Shown here: positions 51,535-60,066 of the stretch, piece by piece
Layout of the letters: each line of letters begins with the position of its first letter
Numbering within the stretch: the first letter of the stretch is position 1
Assembly: GCA_021848385.1 (NCBI GenBank)
Contig: JAJZUQ010000003.1
Span: forward strand, 1-64,000
Length of the DNA stretch: 64,000 nt
Reading direction: 5' to 3'
DNA from: Deltaproteobacteria bacterium
GTDB taxonomy: Bacteria; Desulfobacterota; Desulfuromonadia; Geobacterales; Geobacteraceae
The notes under the pieces: model-generated
What the model saw: only the letters and a program-made list of their open reading frames with translations
Database searches by the model: none
Told to the model about the DNA's origin: nothing
Program-made: the position numbers and the translations under genes

Positions 51535-52815
51535 TCATTGGCCGGATTTATCCGTTGTTCCCTGTTGCCGTTGCTCGACTTTCCTCATTGCCATCGCCAT
51601 CACAGCTGCCACGACAAGAGTCCCCCCCAGCAGCCCTGCGGAGGCCAGGGGGCTGTTGAGCAGCGAAGGATTGATGAGGAGCACCAGTCCGAGGCCGAAC
51701 ATCATCAGCCCAGATACCAGCTTCAGTATCCTCCCTTGCCATTCGGTAAGTTTTCTGCTGCCGAGGGTTACGGTGAAAACCCCGACGATCACGGCCAGGG
51801 GGATGATGTACACGACATTGTAGAAGGCAAGATAGACATAGTACTGCAGGGTGGAGAGATGCTGCAGGGTCAGCATTCGCGTAAAGACCATCGGGAAACC
51901 GGCGGTGCAGAGAAGTTCGTAGCTGTTGGCAGCCAGTGCCAGAACCGCTGTGCCGGCCACCATCGAGAGGAGTGAGCTGGCCTTGAGAAGATTTCTCATG
52001 CGGGCAAAGAGCTTCGGCTTCTGATCTTCCGGAATGACCAGGGAAATTCCCCGCTCGAAACAGAAAAAATCCTTGATGTTGATTGCCGCCACGATGAGGG
52101 CGATGATTCCCGCCGCCATGGTGACCGCCGGCAGCGTGCCGGTGAGCAGGAACAGGTTCAGCCATGCTGCCATGAAGACGAAGTAGACAACACCCGAAAA
52201 TATAACGAACACGCCGCCGATGAGCAGCATCCGAAAGCGAGAATGGGCGTGGATGAGGAGGCTCAGGAGGAAGAAGAGGACGAAGAAGGCGCAGGGGTTG
52301 AAGCTGTCCAGCCCGGCGATGACGATGGTGAACACCGGCAGAGAGAAGCGGGAGGTGTCGACCCTGCCGATGAGGGGGAGGGTGATGGCATCTGCGGCAC
52401 GCGGGGGTGAATGTTCGGGATGATTGGCGACAACCTCATCAAGGGCGGATTTTACGAGCTGTTCGAGTTCGACGGCGGTCTCCGGCGAAAAGCCGCTCAG
52501 CATCCGGGTTCCTATGATGAAGGTCGGAACGCCGGTCGCCTCCTGATTACAGGCTTTTGCCATCTCGGTGAGACGCGGGATGTTTTCCCGGTGTTCAAGC
52601 ACCTCGCAGGACTCAATCCGCAGTGCGGGGTATTTCCCCGCCAGTTCTTTGAGGAACGGCTTGGCGCGCTCGCAGTGGGGACACCCTTCGCCCCAAAAGA
52701 AATACAGGGTCACGCCCGGTGCGTTATCCGTCCTGGCCGTAACAGCTCCCGCTCCGGCAACAAGAAGCAGGAACAGTAATACTGCGGTGAGCGCCTTGAA
52801 TATGGGATGCTTCAT
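51535..52815 (-). CDS. Thioredoxin-DsbD fusion membrane protein
   Basis: About 426 aa from the ATG at 52815. A signal segment is followed by a thioredoxin/glutaredoxin-like domain (FFWGEGCPHCERAKPFL, CPHC near residue 47; GVPTFIIGTRMLSG). Then come about six to eight membrane helices (about 160-410) with FNPCAFFVLFFLL and LLCTAGFPMVFTR as the paired-cysteine CcdA-type signature. It would carry electrons across the membrane into a tethered periplasmic thiol domain. It stands alone between arsR1 and acr3. Confidence 0.82.
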   Translation of the reverse strand: MKHPIFKALTAVLLFLLLVAGAGAVTARTDNAPGVTLYFFWGEGCPHCERAKPFLKELAGKYPALRIESCEVLEHRENIPRLTEMAKACNQEATGVPTFIIGTRMLSGFSPETAVELEQLVKSALDEVVANHPEHSPPRAADAITLPLIGRVDTSRFSLPVFTIVIAGLDSFNPCAFFVLFFLLSLLIHAHSRFRMLLIGGVFVIFSGVVYFVFMAAWLNLFLLTGTLPAVTMAAGIIALIVAAINIKDFFCFERGISLVIPEDQKPKLFARMRNLLKASSLLSMVAGTAVLALAANSYELLCTAGFPMVFTRMLTLQHLSTLQYYVYLAFYNVVYIIPLAVIVGVFTVTLGSRKLTEWQGRILKLVSGLMMFGLGLVLLINPSLLNSPLASAGLLGGTLVVAAVMAMAMRKVEQRQQGTTDKSGQ

Positions 52816-53055
52816 GCAAATCACCCGACCTGCTGCGGTGAAGGTTGGGCCGATTCCGGCTTTTTGCTCTTGCTGCCAGTACGGTCATTTACTCCTTTAA
52901 TTGTCCCTCTCTCACTGACGGCTTCTCCTTGATGTGAGCAGTAAAAAGCCCCTCGTCGGGAACGCTAACATGAGTATATCGCTATTACACATATTGCCAG
53001 CAATGAAAATTCCCCCATGGGTCAGGAGGGAGAATGGAGAGAAAGTGTGATCAAG

Positions 53056-54111
53056 CTATGCAGCCGCGCGCGGGAACCAGTGCCGGGTGCGGTTGCAGAA
53101 GGAGCAGACCGACAGCATGACCGGCACCTCCACTAGGACGCCGACCACGCAGGCGAGGGCGGCACCCGATTCCGGGCCGAAGATGGTGATGGCGACGGCG
53201 ACGGCAAGCTCGAAGAAGTTGCTGGCGCCGATCAGTGCCCCCGGAGCGGCGACGTTATAGGGGAGTTTGAACCACTTCATCAGTCCATAGGCGAGGGTTG
53301 AGTTGAAATAGACCTGGATGGTGATCGGCACGGCGATCAGCAGCACGTGGAAGAGCCGGCCGGTGATGTTGTCGGCCTGGAAGGCGAAGATCAGCACCAG
53401 CGTGGCCAGCAGAGCCCCGATTGCCACCGGGTGGAGTCTGGGGAGGAAGGCGTTGTTGAACCAATCCAGGCCGTGGGATCTGATCAGCACATTGCGGGTG
53501 ATGACCCCGGCGGCCAGGGGGATGACGATGAATACCACCACCGAGGTGAACAGCACGCCGAAGGGGACGATCAGGTTCGATGCGCCGGACACGAGAAATT
53601 TGACGATGGGGGCGAACAGCAGGAGCATCAGCAGGTCGTTCACCGAGACCTGCACCAGGGTATAGCCGGGATCGCCGTCGGTCAGGTAGCTCCAGACGAA
53701 GACCATGGCGGTGCAGGGGGCGGCGGCGAGGATGATGCTGCCGGCGATGTACTGGTCCGCCTCGGCCGGGGCGATCCAGTGGCTGAATACCAGCCGGAAG
53801 AAGAGCCAGGCGAAAAAGGCCATGCTGAACGGCTTGACGATCCAGTTGACGAACAGGGTGACGAAGAGCCCCTTCGGATTTTTCCCCACGTTGACCACCG
53901 ACCCGAAATCGACCTTGAGCATCATCGGGTAGACCATGAGCCAGATCAGGACGGCGATGGGAATGTTGATCTGGGACCCCTGGCCGAACTCCAGTCCGCG
54001 CAGCGCAGCCACCGCCTGGGGAAGCGCCTTGCCGAGACCAACGCCGACTGCCATGCAGATGGCGACCCAGACGGTCAGGTATTTGTCGAAGAAACTCAGC
54101 TGCTTTTCCAT
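53056..54111 (-). CDS. acr3: ACR3-family arsenite efflux permease
   Basis: 351 aa with ten membrane segments. It begins FFDKYLTVWVAICMAVGVGLG and contains AAPCTAMVFVWSYL, whose Cys is the conserved ACR3 thiolate in TM4, and the broken-helix glycine motifs (VPFGVLF, LIGASNFFELAVAV). It exports arsenite by proton antiport. Its start overlaps the arsC stop as TAATG. The 240 bp between its stop and the DsbD fusion gene have no gene. Confidence 0.94.
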   Translation of the reverse strand: MEKQLSFFDKYLTVWVAICMAVGVGLGKALPQAVAALRGLEFGQGSQINIPIAVLIWLMVYPMMLKVDFGSVVNVGKNPKGLFVTLFVNWIVKPFSMAFFAWLFFRLVFSHWIAPAEADQYIAGSIILAAAPCTAMVFVWSYLTDGDPGYTLVQVSVNDLLMLLLFAPIVKFLVSGASNLIVPFGVLFTSVVVFIVIPLAAGVITRNVLIRSHGLDWFNNAFLPRLHPVAIGALLATLVLIFAFQADNITGRLFHVLLIAVPITIQVYFNSTLAYGLMKWFKLPYNVAAPGALIGASNFFELAVAVAITIFGPESGAALACVVGVLVEVPVMLSVCSFCNRTRHWFPRAAA

Positions 54112-54557
54112 TATTTCTGCTCCCGGTGAGTATGCTGTTCACTCTCCTGCAAATATGCCGACAGTTTTTCCCGTATCTCATCCCGCACCCGGCGGAACTC
54201 CGGCAACAGCTCGTCAGGAGTCCCTCCGAGACTGGAGGGATCATCAAAGCCGATGTGTACCCGCCGGACGCCGCCGAAGAAGAGGGGGCAGCGCTCGTTG
54301 GCATCGCCGCAGAGAGTTATGACGTAATCGAAGTTTTCTCCTGCGAACTCATCCAGGGTCTTGGAGCGGTGTCCGGAGATGTCGATTCCCAGTTCTGCCA
54401 GGACCTGGATGGCGAGCGGGTTGACCCGCGTCGCTTCGGTGCCGGCGGAGTACGCCTGGAAGTTGTCGCCCAGGTAATGGTTGATCAGCCCCTCGGCCAT
54501 CTGGGAGCGGCAGGAGTTGTGGGTACAGAGAACGAAAACTTTTTTCTTCACGAACAT
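54111..54557 (-). CDS. arsC: Arsenate reductase, thioredoxin-coupled (LMW phosphatase fold)
   Basis: 148 aa: VLCTHNSCRSQMAEGLINHY contains the CX5R P-loop, with later Cys in VITLCGDANERCPLFF forming the redox relay of the S. aureus-type ArsC. It reduces arsenate to arsenite for Acr3. A GTG at 54551 (AAAGGATGTTC upstream) is an alternative start. Operator AATCCG-N6-CGGATT lies 10 bp upstream. Confidence 0.93.
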   Translation of the reverse strand: MFVKKKVFVLCTHNSCRSQMAEGLINHYLGDNFQAYSAGTEATRVNPLAIQVLAELGIDISGHRSKTLDEFAGENFDYVITLCGDANERCPLFFGGVRRVHIGFDDPSSLGGTPDELLPEFRRVRDEIREKLSAYLQESEQHTHREQK

Positions 54558-54566
54558 CCTTTCTTT

Positions 54567-54584
54567 AATCCGGATTTACGGATT
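54567..54584 (-). promoter_or_regulatory. Putative ArsR2 operator before arsC-acr3
   Basis: AATCCG (54567-54572) and CGGATT (54579-54584) are perfect inverted arms with a 6-nt spacer, 10 bp upstream of the arsC ATG. The same ATCCG-N6-CGGAT pattern lies before arsR2. The stretch 54602-54830 has no convincing gene. Confidence 0.65.
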
Positions 54585-54830
54585 GATTCGGGTAAAAAAA
54601 TTTGCCCCAGGTTGTCGGTGTGTGGCGGGGGTGGAGCCTCGTCCGTTGCGGTCGATCCCTCCGCTGCGGACCTGATCCATTCTCCTCAGTGGTTGGCTCT
54701 AACGCAGCTTTGCGCATACAACTCCGGAGCACGCTCCGGCGGGTGTCCGCTGCCGCTCGGGCTCTTCCCTTCACTACCGAGACTCCGCCCCCGCTCCCGG
54801 CTTCGGCCGCACCTCCCTTGTTCCCCAAGA

Positions 54831-55172
54831 TTATGCGCAGACATTTCCGTGACTCAGACCGCGGAGCCGTTCGATATCGGACTTCGCCACCGCTTCTTCC
54901 CGGAGGAAATGGCGCAGGATAGGGAGGAGCGACTGCTGAAGGGGCCCGAGCTGCTTGAGAATGGAGTAATAGATCCAGACCCCTTCCCGGCGGTCACGCA
55001 GCCACCCCGCATTCCTGAGGTGGGAAAGGTGTCGCGACACGGTGGACTGGGGGAGTTGCAGGACCGCCATCAGGTCGCAGACGCAGAGCTCTTCTTCCTC
55101 CAGAAGCAGGGCGAGGACGCGGAGACGGGTTTCATCTTCGAGGGATTGGAAAATTGTGGCGATGGTTTCCAT
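54831..55172 (-). CDS. arsR: ArsR-family metalloregulator 2
   Basis: 113 aa; winged helix with EEELCVCDLMAVLQLPQSTVSRHL. The ELCVCDL motif is the canonical ArsR thiolate site, and a further Cys is at the C-terminus (NVCA). It is 273 bp upstream of arsC-acr3 in the same orientation and probably represses both units through the shared ATCCG-N6-CGGAT operator. Confidence 0.92.
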   Translation of the reverse strand: METIATIFQSLEDETRLRVLALLLEEEELCVCDLMAVLQLPQSTVSRHLSHLRNAGWLRDRREGVWIYYSILKQLGPLQQSLLPILRHFLREEAVAKSDIERLRGLSHGNVCA

Positions 55173-55184
55173 GGGTCAGAATAT

Positions 55185-55200
55185 ATCCGGTTTGGCGGAT
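55185..55200 (-). promoter_or_regulatory. Putative ArsR2 autoregulatory operator
   Basis: ATCCG (55185-55189) and CGGAT (55196-55200) with a 6-nt spacer, 13 bp upstream of the arsR2 start. It matches the arsC operator in arms and spacing. Confidence 0.6.
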
Positions 55201-55293
55201 TAAGTAAAGCGGGTTTTTATCCTTCATAGTTGGGGGGATGCTCGTCTATTTCAAGCGGAAGCGGTGGCTGTGAGAATTTCCTTGCCATCCTCC

Positions 55294-55321
55294 TTGATTA
55301 CTGTCCGGAAGATTGTATGAT
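55294..55321 (+). promoter_or_regulatory. Probable promoter of the alanine-rich lipoprotein gene
   Basis: TTGATT at 55294-55299, 16-bp spacer, TATGAT at 55316-55321. The start would be about 30 nt before the ATG at 55359. Confidence 0.5.
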
Positions 55322-55358
55322 TTTTGTTGGATATGGTTAATAACACAGGAGGTGGGCT

Positions 55359-55715
55359 ATGAAAGGATTGGTAGTGATGATGTGTGTGGCGATGCTCTTT
55401 ACGGCGGGGTGCGCCACGGAAAGTTTCGTCAAGGAGCAGACGGACCCGATCAACAGTCGGATCGACAAGGTCGATTCGCGGCTGTCGGGGATTGAGTCGA
55501 AGCTCAATGACCTGGAGAAGAAAGAAGTCCAACCGGCGGCGGAACTTGACGCAATGAAGAAGGAAGCAGATGCCGTCAAGGCCGATGTCCAGAAAGCGGA
55601 TGCGGCGGCAAACCGGGCGGAAGCGGCAGCCGGCAAGGCTGAAGATGCGGCGAATCGGGCGGAAGCCTCAGCCAAGAAGGCGGAGAAGGCGTTCGAGATG
55701 CAGCAGAAAAAATGA
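55359..55715 (+). CDS. Lpp/alanine-zipper type lipoprotein
   Basis: 118 aa. A lipobox FTAGC (Cys18) follows the signal. The mature part is a heptad coiled coil first of I/L (DPINSRIDKVDSRL) then Ala-rich (KAEDAANRAEASAKKAEKAF), the alanine-zipper pattern of Lpp-like proteins, ending in QQKK with a possible peptidoglycan-linking Lys. It likely anchors the outer membrane. A strong AGGAGG and an independent promoter and terminator make it a single-gene unit. Confidence 0.87.
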   Translation: MKGLVVMMCVAMLFTAGCATESFVKEQTDPINSRIDKVDSRLSGIESKLNDLEKKEVQPAAELDAMKKEADAVKADVQKADAAANRAEAAAGKAEDAANRAEASAKKAEKAFEMQQKK

Positions 55716-55739
55716 TGAGGGCACGATAGCTGAAGAAGG

Positions 55740-55771
55740 GGCCGCGGTGCAGAATGCCGCGGCCTTTTTTT
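55740..55771 (+). terminator. Terminator of the lipoprotein gene
   Basis: GGCCGCGG (55740-55747) pairs with CCGCGGCC (55757-55764) and is followed by seven T, 25 bp after the stop codon. Confidence 0.93.
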
Positions 55772-55842
55772 AATTCAGGTTGTAGCCGTATTGTAGGGGA
55801 ACATAACACCTCCTCCCCCCGTCCTTAACGTATTGAACCTGT

Positions 55843-55944
55843 GATTAAACATATGAATGGTAGGGGCGAGGCTTGCCTCGCCCAATCTTGGGGCGGGGGC
55901 ACCCCGCCCCTACAGACAGGGTTTCAATGTTTAATCGCCGGAGC
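55843..55944 (+). repeat. Dispersed ~100-bp GTAGGGGCG repeat, copy 2
   Basis: Near-identical, in reverse, to 23923-24017. It contains GGGCGAGGCTTGCCTCGCCC, a perfect palindrome missing from copy 1, and GGGGCGGGG-CA-CCCCGCCCC. The next stretch to 56049 has no gene. Confidence 0.85.
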
Positions 55945-55985
55945 GATAAGTGGGGGAATAAAATTTGCTCCGTCAATTGCCATGT

Positions 55986-56010
55986 CCCTCCCCGTAGATT
56001 AAGGGGAGGG
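55986..56010. repeat. GC-rich hairpin repeat
   Basis: CCCTCCCC (55986-55993) and GGGGAGGG (56003-56010) form an 8-bp stem after the L,D-transpeptidase stop. It has no adequate T-run. Confidence 0.6.
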
Positions 56011-56049
56011 CAGGTGGGGTTACAAAAATAACGGGCCAAACAGGGTAAT

Positions 56050-56928
56050 TCAGCGCGTTATATCCACAGGGATGCCGCTCCCTTTCCGTACCGCTTCATC
56101 GAGAATGTTCGGGTTTATCCTCCCCAGAAGTCCCCGCCGGGCAAGAATTTCTGTTGCCATCTCCAGATAGTTGAACTGTTCTCCGTTGTCGTGATGTACT
56201 TCGATGTAGACCCGGCCGCTCTGCTCGCCGGCCTTGACCGGCTCCCGGACAATAGTTACCGGCGTGCCGACCCGGACCAGCCGGAAGAGGCGGGGGATGT
56301 CCTCGGGGTAGAGGCGGATGCAGCCATGGCTCACTTCCCGTCCCGTTCCCCAGGGGCGGTTGGTGCCGTGAATCAGAACGTCTCCAACGGAGAGCCGCAG
56401 GGCATGGCTGCCAAGGGGGTTGTCGGGACCGGGAGGGATGACGGCGGGGAGTTCCGGTTTCTCAGACCTGATGGAGGGGGGGACGTGCCAGGGGGGATCA
56501 ACAATCTTCTCTATGATGCTGAAGGAGCCGGTGGGTGTTGCGTGCCCTTCGCTGCCGATGCCGATGGGAAAGGTTGTCACGAGGCTGCTGCCGGCCGCAC
56601 GGAAGAGGAAGTACAGACGCAGCTCCGACAGATTGATCACGATTCCCTCCCCGTTGGCTGCGGCAGGAAGGAGCCATGCAGTGGGGAGGCTCACTTTTTT
56701 GCCGGTGCCGGGTACGAAGGGATCAAGGCCGGGATTGGCGGCAACGATGGCGTTATATCCCAGGTCGTACTGGCGGGCGATTTCCAAGAGCGACTCGTTG
56801 GGGGCAACGACATGCCGGGACGGGGCGCCGATGAGCGCCTCGCCACCGGGGTAGGCGGCCCCGAAGGCGGGGGAGTGGAAAGCCAGAAGGAGAAGTAACG
56901 GCAGTATAAGGCTGATGAAGGCGCGCAT
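56050..56928 (-). CDS. LysM-L,D-transpeptidase (YkuD)
   Basis: 292 aa. The signal peptide ends near AFGAAY (residue 24). A LysM domain (HVVAPNESLLEIARQYDLG, about 38-85) precedes the YkuD domain (about 97-230), whose active-site motif is in HGTNRPWGTGREVSHGCIRL with the catalytic Cys in SHGCIRL. It cross-links peptidoglycan or attaches proteins to it, possibly the alanine-rich lipoprotein encoded nearby. It is the next gene downstream of polA. Confidence 0.93.
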   Translation of the reverse strand: MRAFISLILPLLLLLAFHSPAFGAAYPGGEALIGAPSRHVVAPNESLLEIARQYDLGYNAIVAANPGLDPFVPGTGKKVSLPTAWLLPAAANGEGIVINLSELRLYFLFRAAGSSLVTTFPIGIGSEGHATPTGSFSIIEKIVDPPWHVPPSIRSEKPELPAVIPPGPDNPLGSHALRLSVGDVLIHGTNRPWGTGREVSHGCIRLYPEDIPRLFRLVRVGTPVTIVREPVKAGEQSGRVYIEVHHDNGEQFNYLEMATEILARRGLLGRINPNILDEAVRKGSGIPVDITR

Positions 56929-56980
56929 GGGGATCCCGTATTGGCAGTTATTGGACGGACGGCTCGGTTAAATCCGCGAG

Positions 56981-57123
56981 GGGGTGAGCGCCCCGTTCCG
57001 CTCAGTGTGCCCTCGTCTCGCCGCTGTACGGCTCATTTCGCGCCGGCCGATTGGCCGGCTTTGCTCCATTTCGCCTACAGCGGCTGGCACTCGGGCACAT
57101 TCGCTTCACGGGACACTCACCCC
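56981..57123. repeat. ~140-bp imperfect palindrome between polA and L,D-transpeptidase
   Basis: GGGTGAGCGCCCCGTTCC on the left mirrors GGGACACTCACCC on the right. Inner segments GTGTGCCC / GGGCACAT and GCCGCTGTA / TACAGCGGC continue the match. The apex is the perfect hairpin GCCGGCC-GATT-GGCCGGC (57042-57059). Confidence 0.8.
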
Positions 57124-57150
57124 TCTCGGATGGTGATGTGTCCTGTGAAA

Positions 57151-59889
57151 TCAGTGTGCCTCGCTCCAGTTAAGGCCGTAGTTGATATCCACCTTGAGCG
57201 GAACCCGGAGCGGGACGGCGTGCTCCATCTCGTGGCGCACCAGCTGCTCCATTACCACCTTTTCAGCTTCCGGCACCTCGAACACCAGTTCGTCGTGGAC
57301 CTGCATGATGAGCCGACTGGTGAGCCCCTCCCGCCGCATCCGGTTGAATACGTTCACCATCGCCTGCTTGATGATGTCGGCGGCCGACCCCTGGATCGGG
57401 TAGTTGATGGCGTTTCGCTGGGCGAAGGAGCGGATGTTGCCGTTGGAACTGGTGATGTCGGGGATCGGGAGGCGGCGGCCGAGGAGGGTGGTGACGTAGC
57501 CCTGCTTCTCTGCCTGCCGCACGCAGCTGTCGAGGTAGGCCATGGCCCCCGCATGCCGCTCCTTGTAGTGGGCGATGAATTCGTCGGCCACCTTGCGCGC
57601 AACGCCGAGCTGTTTGGCGAGACTGAAGGCCCCTTGGCCGTAAATGATGCCGAAGTTGATGGTCTTGGCCTGGCGCCGCATCTCGGGAGTGACCATCTCC
57701 GGGAAGAGGTCAAAAACCTCGCTGGCGGTGCGGGTGTGGATGTCCTCGTCCCGGGCGAAGGCGTCGCAGAAGACCGGGTCTTCCGAGAGGTGGGCCAGGA
57801 CCCGGAGCTCGATCTGGGAATAGTCGGCGGAGAGGAGGAGGTGCCCCTCTTCCGCGATGAAGGCATGGCGGATATGGCGACCTTCCTCGCTCCGGACCGG
57901 GATGTTCTGCAGGTTCGGGTCGGAGGAGGAGAGCCGGCCGGTGTTGGTGACCGCCTGGTTGTAGGAGGTATGGACCCGGCCGGTGGTGGGATCCACCAGC
58001 TTGGGGAGGGCGTCGGTGTAGGTGGATTTCAGCTTGGAGAGGCTGCGCCAGGTGAGGATAAGCCGGGCGATCTCGTGCTCCTCCGCCAGCCGCTCCAACT
58101 CCTCCACGTTGGTGGACCAGCCGGTTTTCGTCTTGGTTTTCTTCCCCGTGGGGAGCTTCAGCTGCTCGAACAGTACCTCCCCCAGCTGCTTGGGGGAGTT
58201 GATATTGAAAGGGCCCGGTGCCAGGTCGTGGATGCGCCCCTCCAGTTCCGCCATCTGCGTCCCGAAACCTTCTGAGAGCCGGGCGAGGAGCGGCAGGTCG
58301 AGCTTCACCCCCGCCAGTTCCATCTCCGCCAGGATCTTCACCAACGGCATCTCCAGGTCGAAGAAGAGACGCTCCAGTCCCGCGTCCTTCAGCCGTGGCA
58401 GGAAGAGGCGGTGGAGGAGGAAGGTGGCGTCCGAGTCCTCGCAGGAGTAGGTGGCTGCCTTCTCCACCGGCACCTGCGCGAAGTTGACCTGTTCCTTCCC
58501 CTTACCCGTCACCTCCGTATAGGAGATCATCTTGTGGTCCAGGTGTTCCACCGCCAGGGAGTCGAGCCCCTGGCTGGTACGGGCAGGGTTGAGGAGGTAG
58601 GCGGCGATCATGGTGTCGCACCAGATCCCTTCCATCTCCAGGCCGTTCACCCGGAATACCTGGTAGTCGTACTTCAGGTTCTGGCCGATCTTGGGGCGGG
58701 ACGGGTCGGTGAGGAGGGGCCGCAGAGCGCCAAGAACAACTTCAAGCGGCAGTTGCCCGGGGGCCAACACCCTGTTCCCCCTCCCCGCATCATCCCCACC
58801 CTGGCCCTCCCCCATCAAGGGTGAGGGGACATTTATGACGTGCCCCACCGGGATGTAGGCCGCCTCGTGCTCCTTGCAGCTTACCGAAATGCCGACGATC
58901 TTCGCCTCCCAGGGGTTGAGGCTCGTGGTCTCCAGATCGACGGCGAAGGCGGGGGCGGCCTGCAACTCCGCCAGGAGCCGGTCGAATGCAGGCTTGTCGA
59001 GAATGGCCCGGTACTGCTCGGTGGAGAGAGTGGCGGTGCTCGTGAGCTCCTTCATGAGGGTGGTGAAGCCGTACTCCTTGAACAGCTCGGCCAGCCGCTT
59101 GTTGTCGGGCGGGGAAAGGGCGAAGTCGTCCAGGCGGTAGTGGATGGGGACCTGGCAGTCGATGGTGGCGAGCCGGCGCGACAGGCGGGCCTGTTCGGCA
59201 AACTCCCGCAGCTTCTCCCCCATCTTCCCTTTAATCTCGCCTGCCCTTGCCAGAACCTCGTCCAGGGTGCCGAATTCCTGGATCAGCTTGATGGCGGTCT
59301 TCTCGCCGATGCCGGGAACGCCGGGAATGTTGTCCGACGTGTCCCCTGCCAGCCCCAGGATGTCGATCACCCGGTCCGGCCCGACGCCGAAGCGCTCCTC
59401 AACCTCCCTGATCCCCGATGCCTTCTCCTTCATGGTGTCCAGAAGGGTAACACGGTCGCTGACGATCTGCATCAGGTCCTTGTCCCCCGTCACCACCACG
59501 GTGGCGAGCCCTTCCCGCTCGCAATGCCGGGCGATGGTGCCGATGATGTCGTCCGCCTCGAAGCCGGCGAGTTCCAGCGCCGGGATATTGAAGGCGCGGA
59601 CCATCTCCTTGATGGGGGAGATCTGGGGGACCAGGTCGTCGGGCATGGCGGAGCGGTTGGCCTTGTACTCCGGGTAGATCTCGGTCCGGAAGGTGACACG
59701 CCCCACGTCGAACACCACCGCCACATGCCCCGGTTTCCGGTCCTTCAGCACCTTCAGCAGCATCTGGGTGAAGCCGTAGAGGGCGTTGGTCGGGAATCCG
59801 GTCGGGGAGGAGAGGTGGCGGATGGCGTAGTAGGCGCGGTAGATGTAGGAAGAGCCGTCGATGAGGTAGAGGGTGGGTTGCTCGGCCAT
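57151..59889 (-). CDS. polA: DNA polymerase I
   Basis: 912 aa with all three domains. The 5'-3' nuclease is N-terminal (FKANRS-like EYKANRSAMPDDL, GFEADDIIGT). The 3'-5' exonuclease is at about 310-500 (FAVDLETTSLNP with the DxE pair, YDYQVFRV). The polymerase is C-terminal (LSADYSQIELR motif A, RRQAKTINFGIIYG motif B, MQVHDELVFEV motif C). Within the exonuclease, residues about 352-378 are an insert (SPLMGEGQGGDDAGRGN) encoded by a palindromic repeat. GAGGGGTAAG precedes the ATG. It follows a DUF4177-like gene by 3 nt. Confidence 0.96.
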   Translation of the reverse strand: MAEQPTLYLIDGSSYIYRAYYAIRHLSSPTGFPTNALYGFTQMLLKVLKDRKPGHVAVVFDVGRVTFRTEIYPEYKANRSAMPDDLVPQISPIKEMVRAFNIPALELAGFEADDIIGTIARHCEREGLATVVVTGDKDLMQIVSDRVTLLDTMKEKASGIREVEERFGVGPDRVIDILGLAGDTSDNIPGVPGIGEKTAIKLIQEFGTLDEVLARAGEIKGKMGEKLREFAEQARLSRRLATIDCQVPIHYRLDDFALSPPDNKRLAELFKEYGFTTLMKELTSTATLSTEQYRAILDKPAFDRLLAELQAAPAFAVDLETTSLNPWEAKIVGISVSCKEHEAAYIPVGHVINVPSPLMGEGQGGDDAGRGNRVLAPGQLPLEVVLGALRPLLTDPSRPKIGQNLKYDYQVFRVNGLEMEGIWCDTMIAAYLLNPARTSQGLDSLAVEHLDHKMISYTEVTGKGKEQVNFAQVPVEKAATYSCEDSDATFLLHRLFLPRLKDAGLERLFFDLEMPLVKILAEMELAGVKLDLPLLARLSEGFGTQMAELEGRIHDLAPGPFNINSPKQLGEVLFEQLKLPTGKKTKTKTGWSTNVEELERLAEEHEIARLILTWRSLSKLKSTYTDALPKLVDPTTGRVHTSYNQAVTNTGRLSSSDPNLQNIPVRSEEGRHIRHAFIAEEGHLLLSADYSQIELRVLAHLSEDPVFCDAFARDEDIHTRTASEVFDLFPEMVTPEMRRQAKTINFGIIYGQGAFSLAKQLGVARKVADEFIAHYKERHAGAMAYLDSCVRQAEKQGYVTTLLGRRLPIPDITSSNGNIRSFAQRNAINYPIQGSAADIIKQAMVNVFNRMRREGLTSRLIMQVHDELVFEVPEAEKVVMEQLVRHEMEHAVPLRVPLKVDINYGLNWSEAH
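58770..58830. repeat. Palindromic repeat element inserted in frame in polA
   Basis: Contains CCCTCCCCCATCAAGGGTGA and a second G/C-rich arm CCCCCTCCCCGCAT, the same family as 24779-24834. It reads on the minus strand as SPLMGEGQGG, a well-known spurious-looking peptide from this repeat, here inside a conserved gene. Confidence 0.7.
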
Positions 59890-59892
59890 GTC

Positions 59893-60066
59893 TTACCCCT
59901 CTTCTCTGGTGAAGATGACGAAGGCCATGGAGGGGCGTTTGCTTGATTCGCGCATGGCGAAGTGAAGGCCGTCAAAGCGCCATCCCTCGCGGGTCAGCTC
60001 GTTGAGCGCGGTCTCAATGGTATCTTCTGTAACGGAATTGATTTCCACGACTTTGTATTTCAGCAC
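59893..60066 (-). CDS. Small DUF4177-like protein
   Basis: 57 aa from GTG 60066 (AAGGGGTGTGCC before it). The pattern LKYKVVEINSV..ETALNELTREGWRFDGLHF is that of the small DUF4177 alpha/beta proteins (YxYKVVE..., LNxxxxEGWxL). It ends 3 nt before the polA ATG, so it is the upstream gene of the operon. Function is unknown. Confidence 0.8.
   Translation of the reverse strand: MLKYKVVEINSVTEDTIETALNELTREGWRFDGLHFAMRESSKRPSMAFVIFTREEG

Noticed and set aside
54602-54830. Possible small gene between arsC and arsR2
   Set aside because: Open frames exist on both strands but show Arg/Pro/Ala composition bias, no ribosome-binding site and no recognisable domain.
56941-58275. A 444-codon + strand open frame opposite polA
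   Set aside because: Same mirror effect; polA motifs A, B and C on the other strand are unmistakable.
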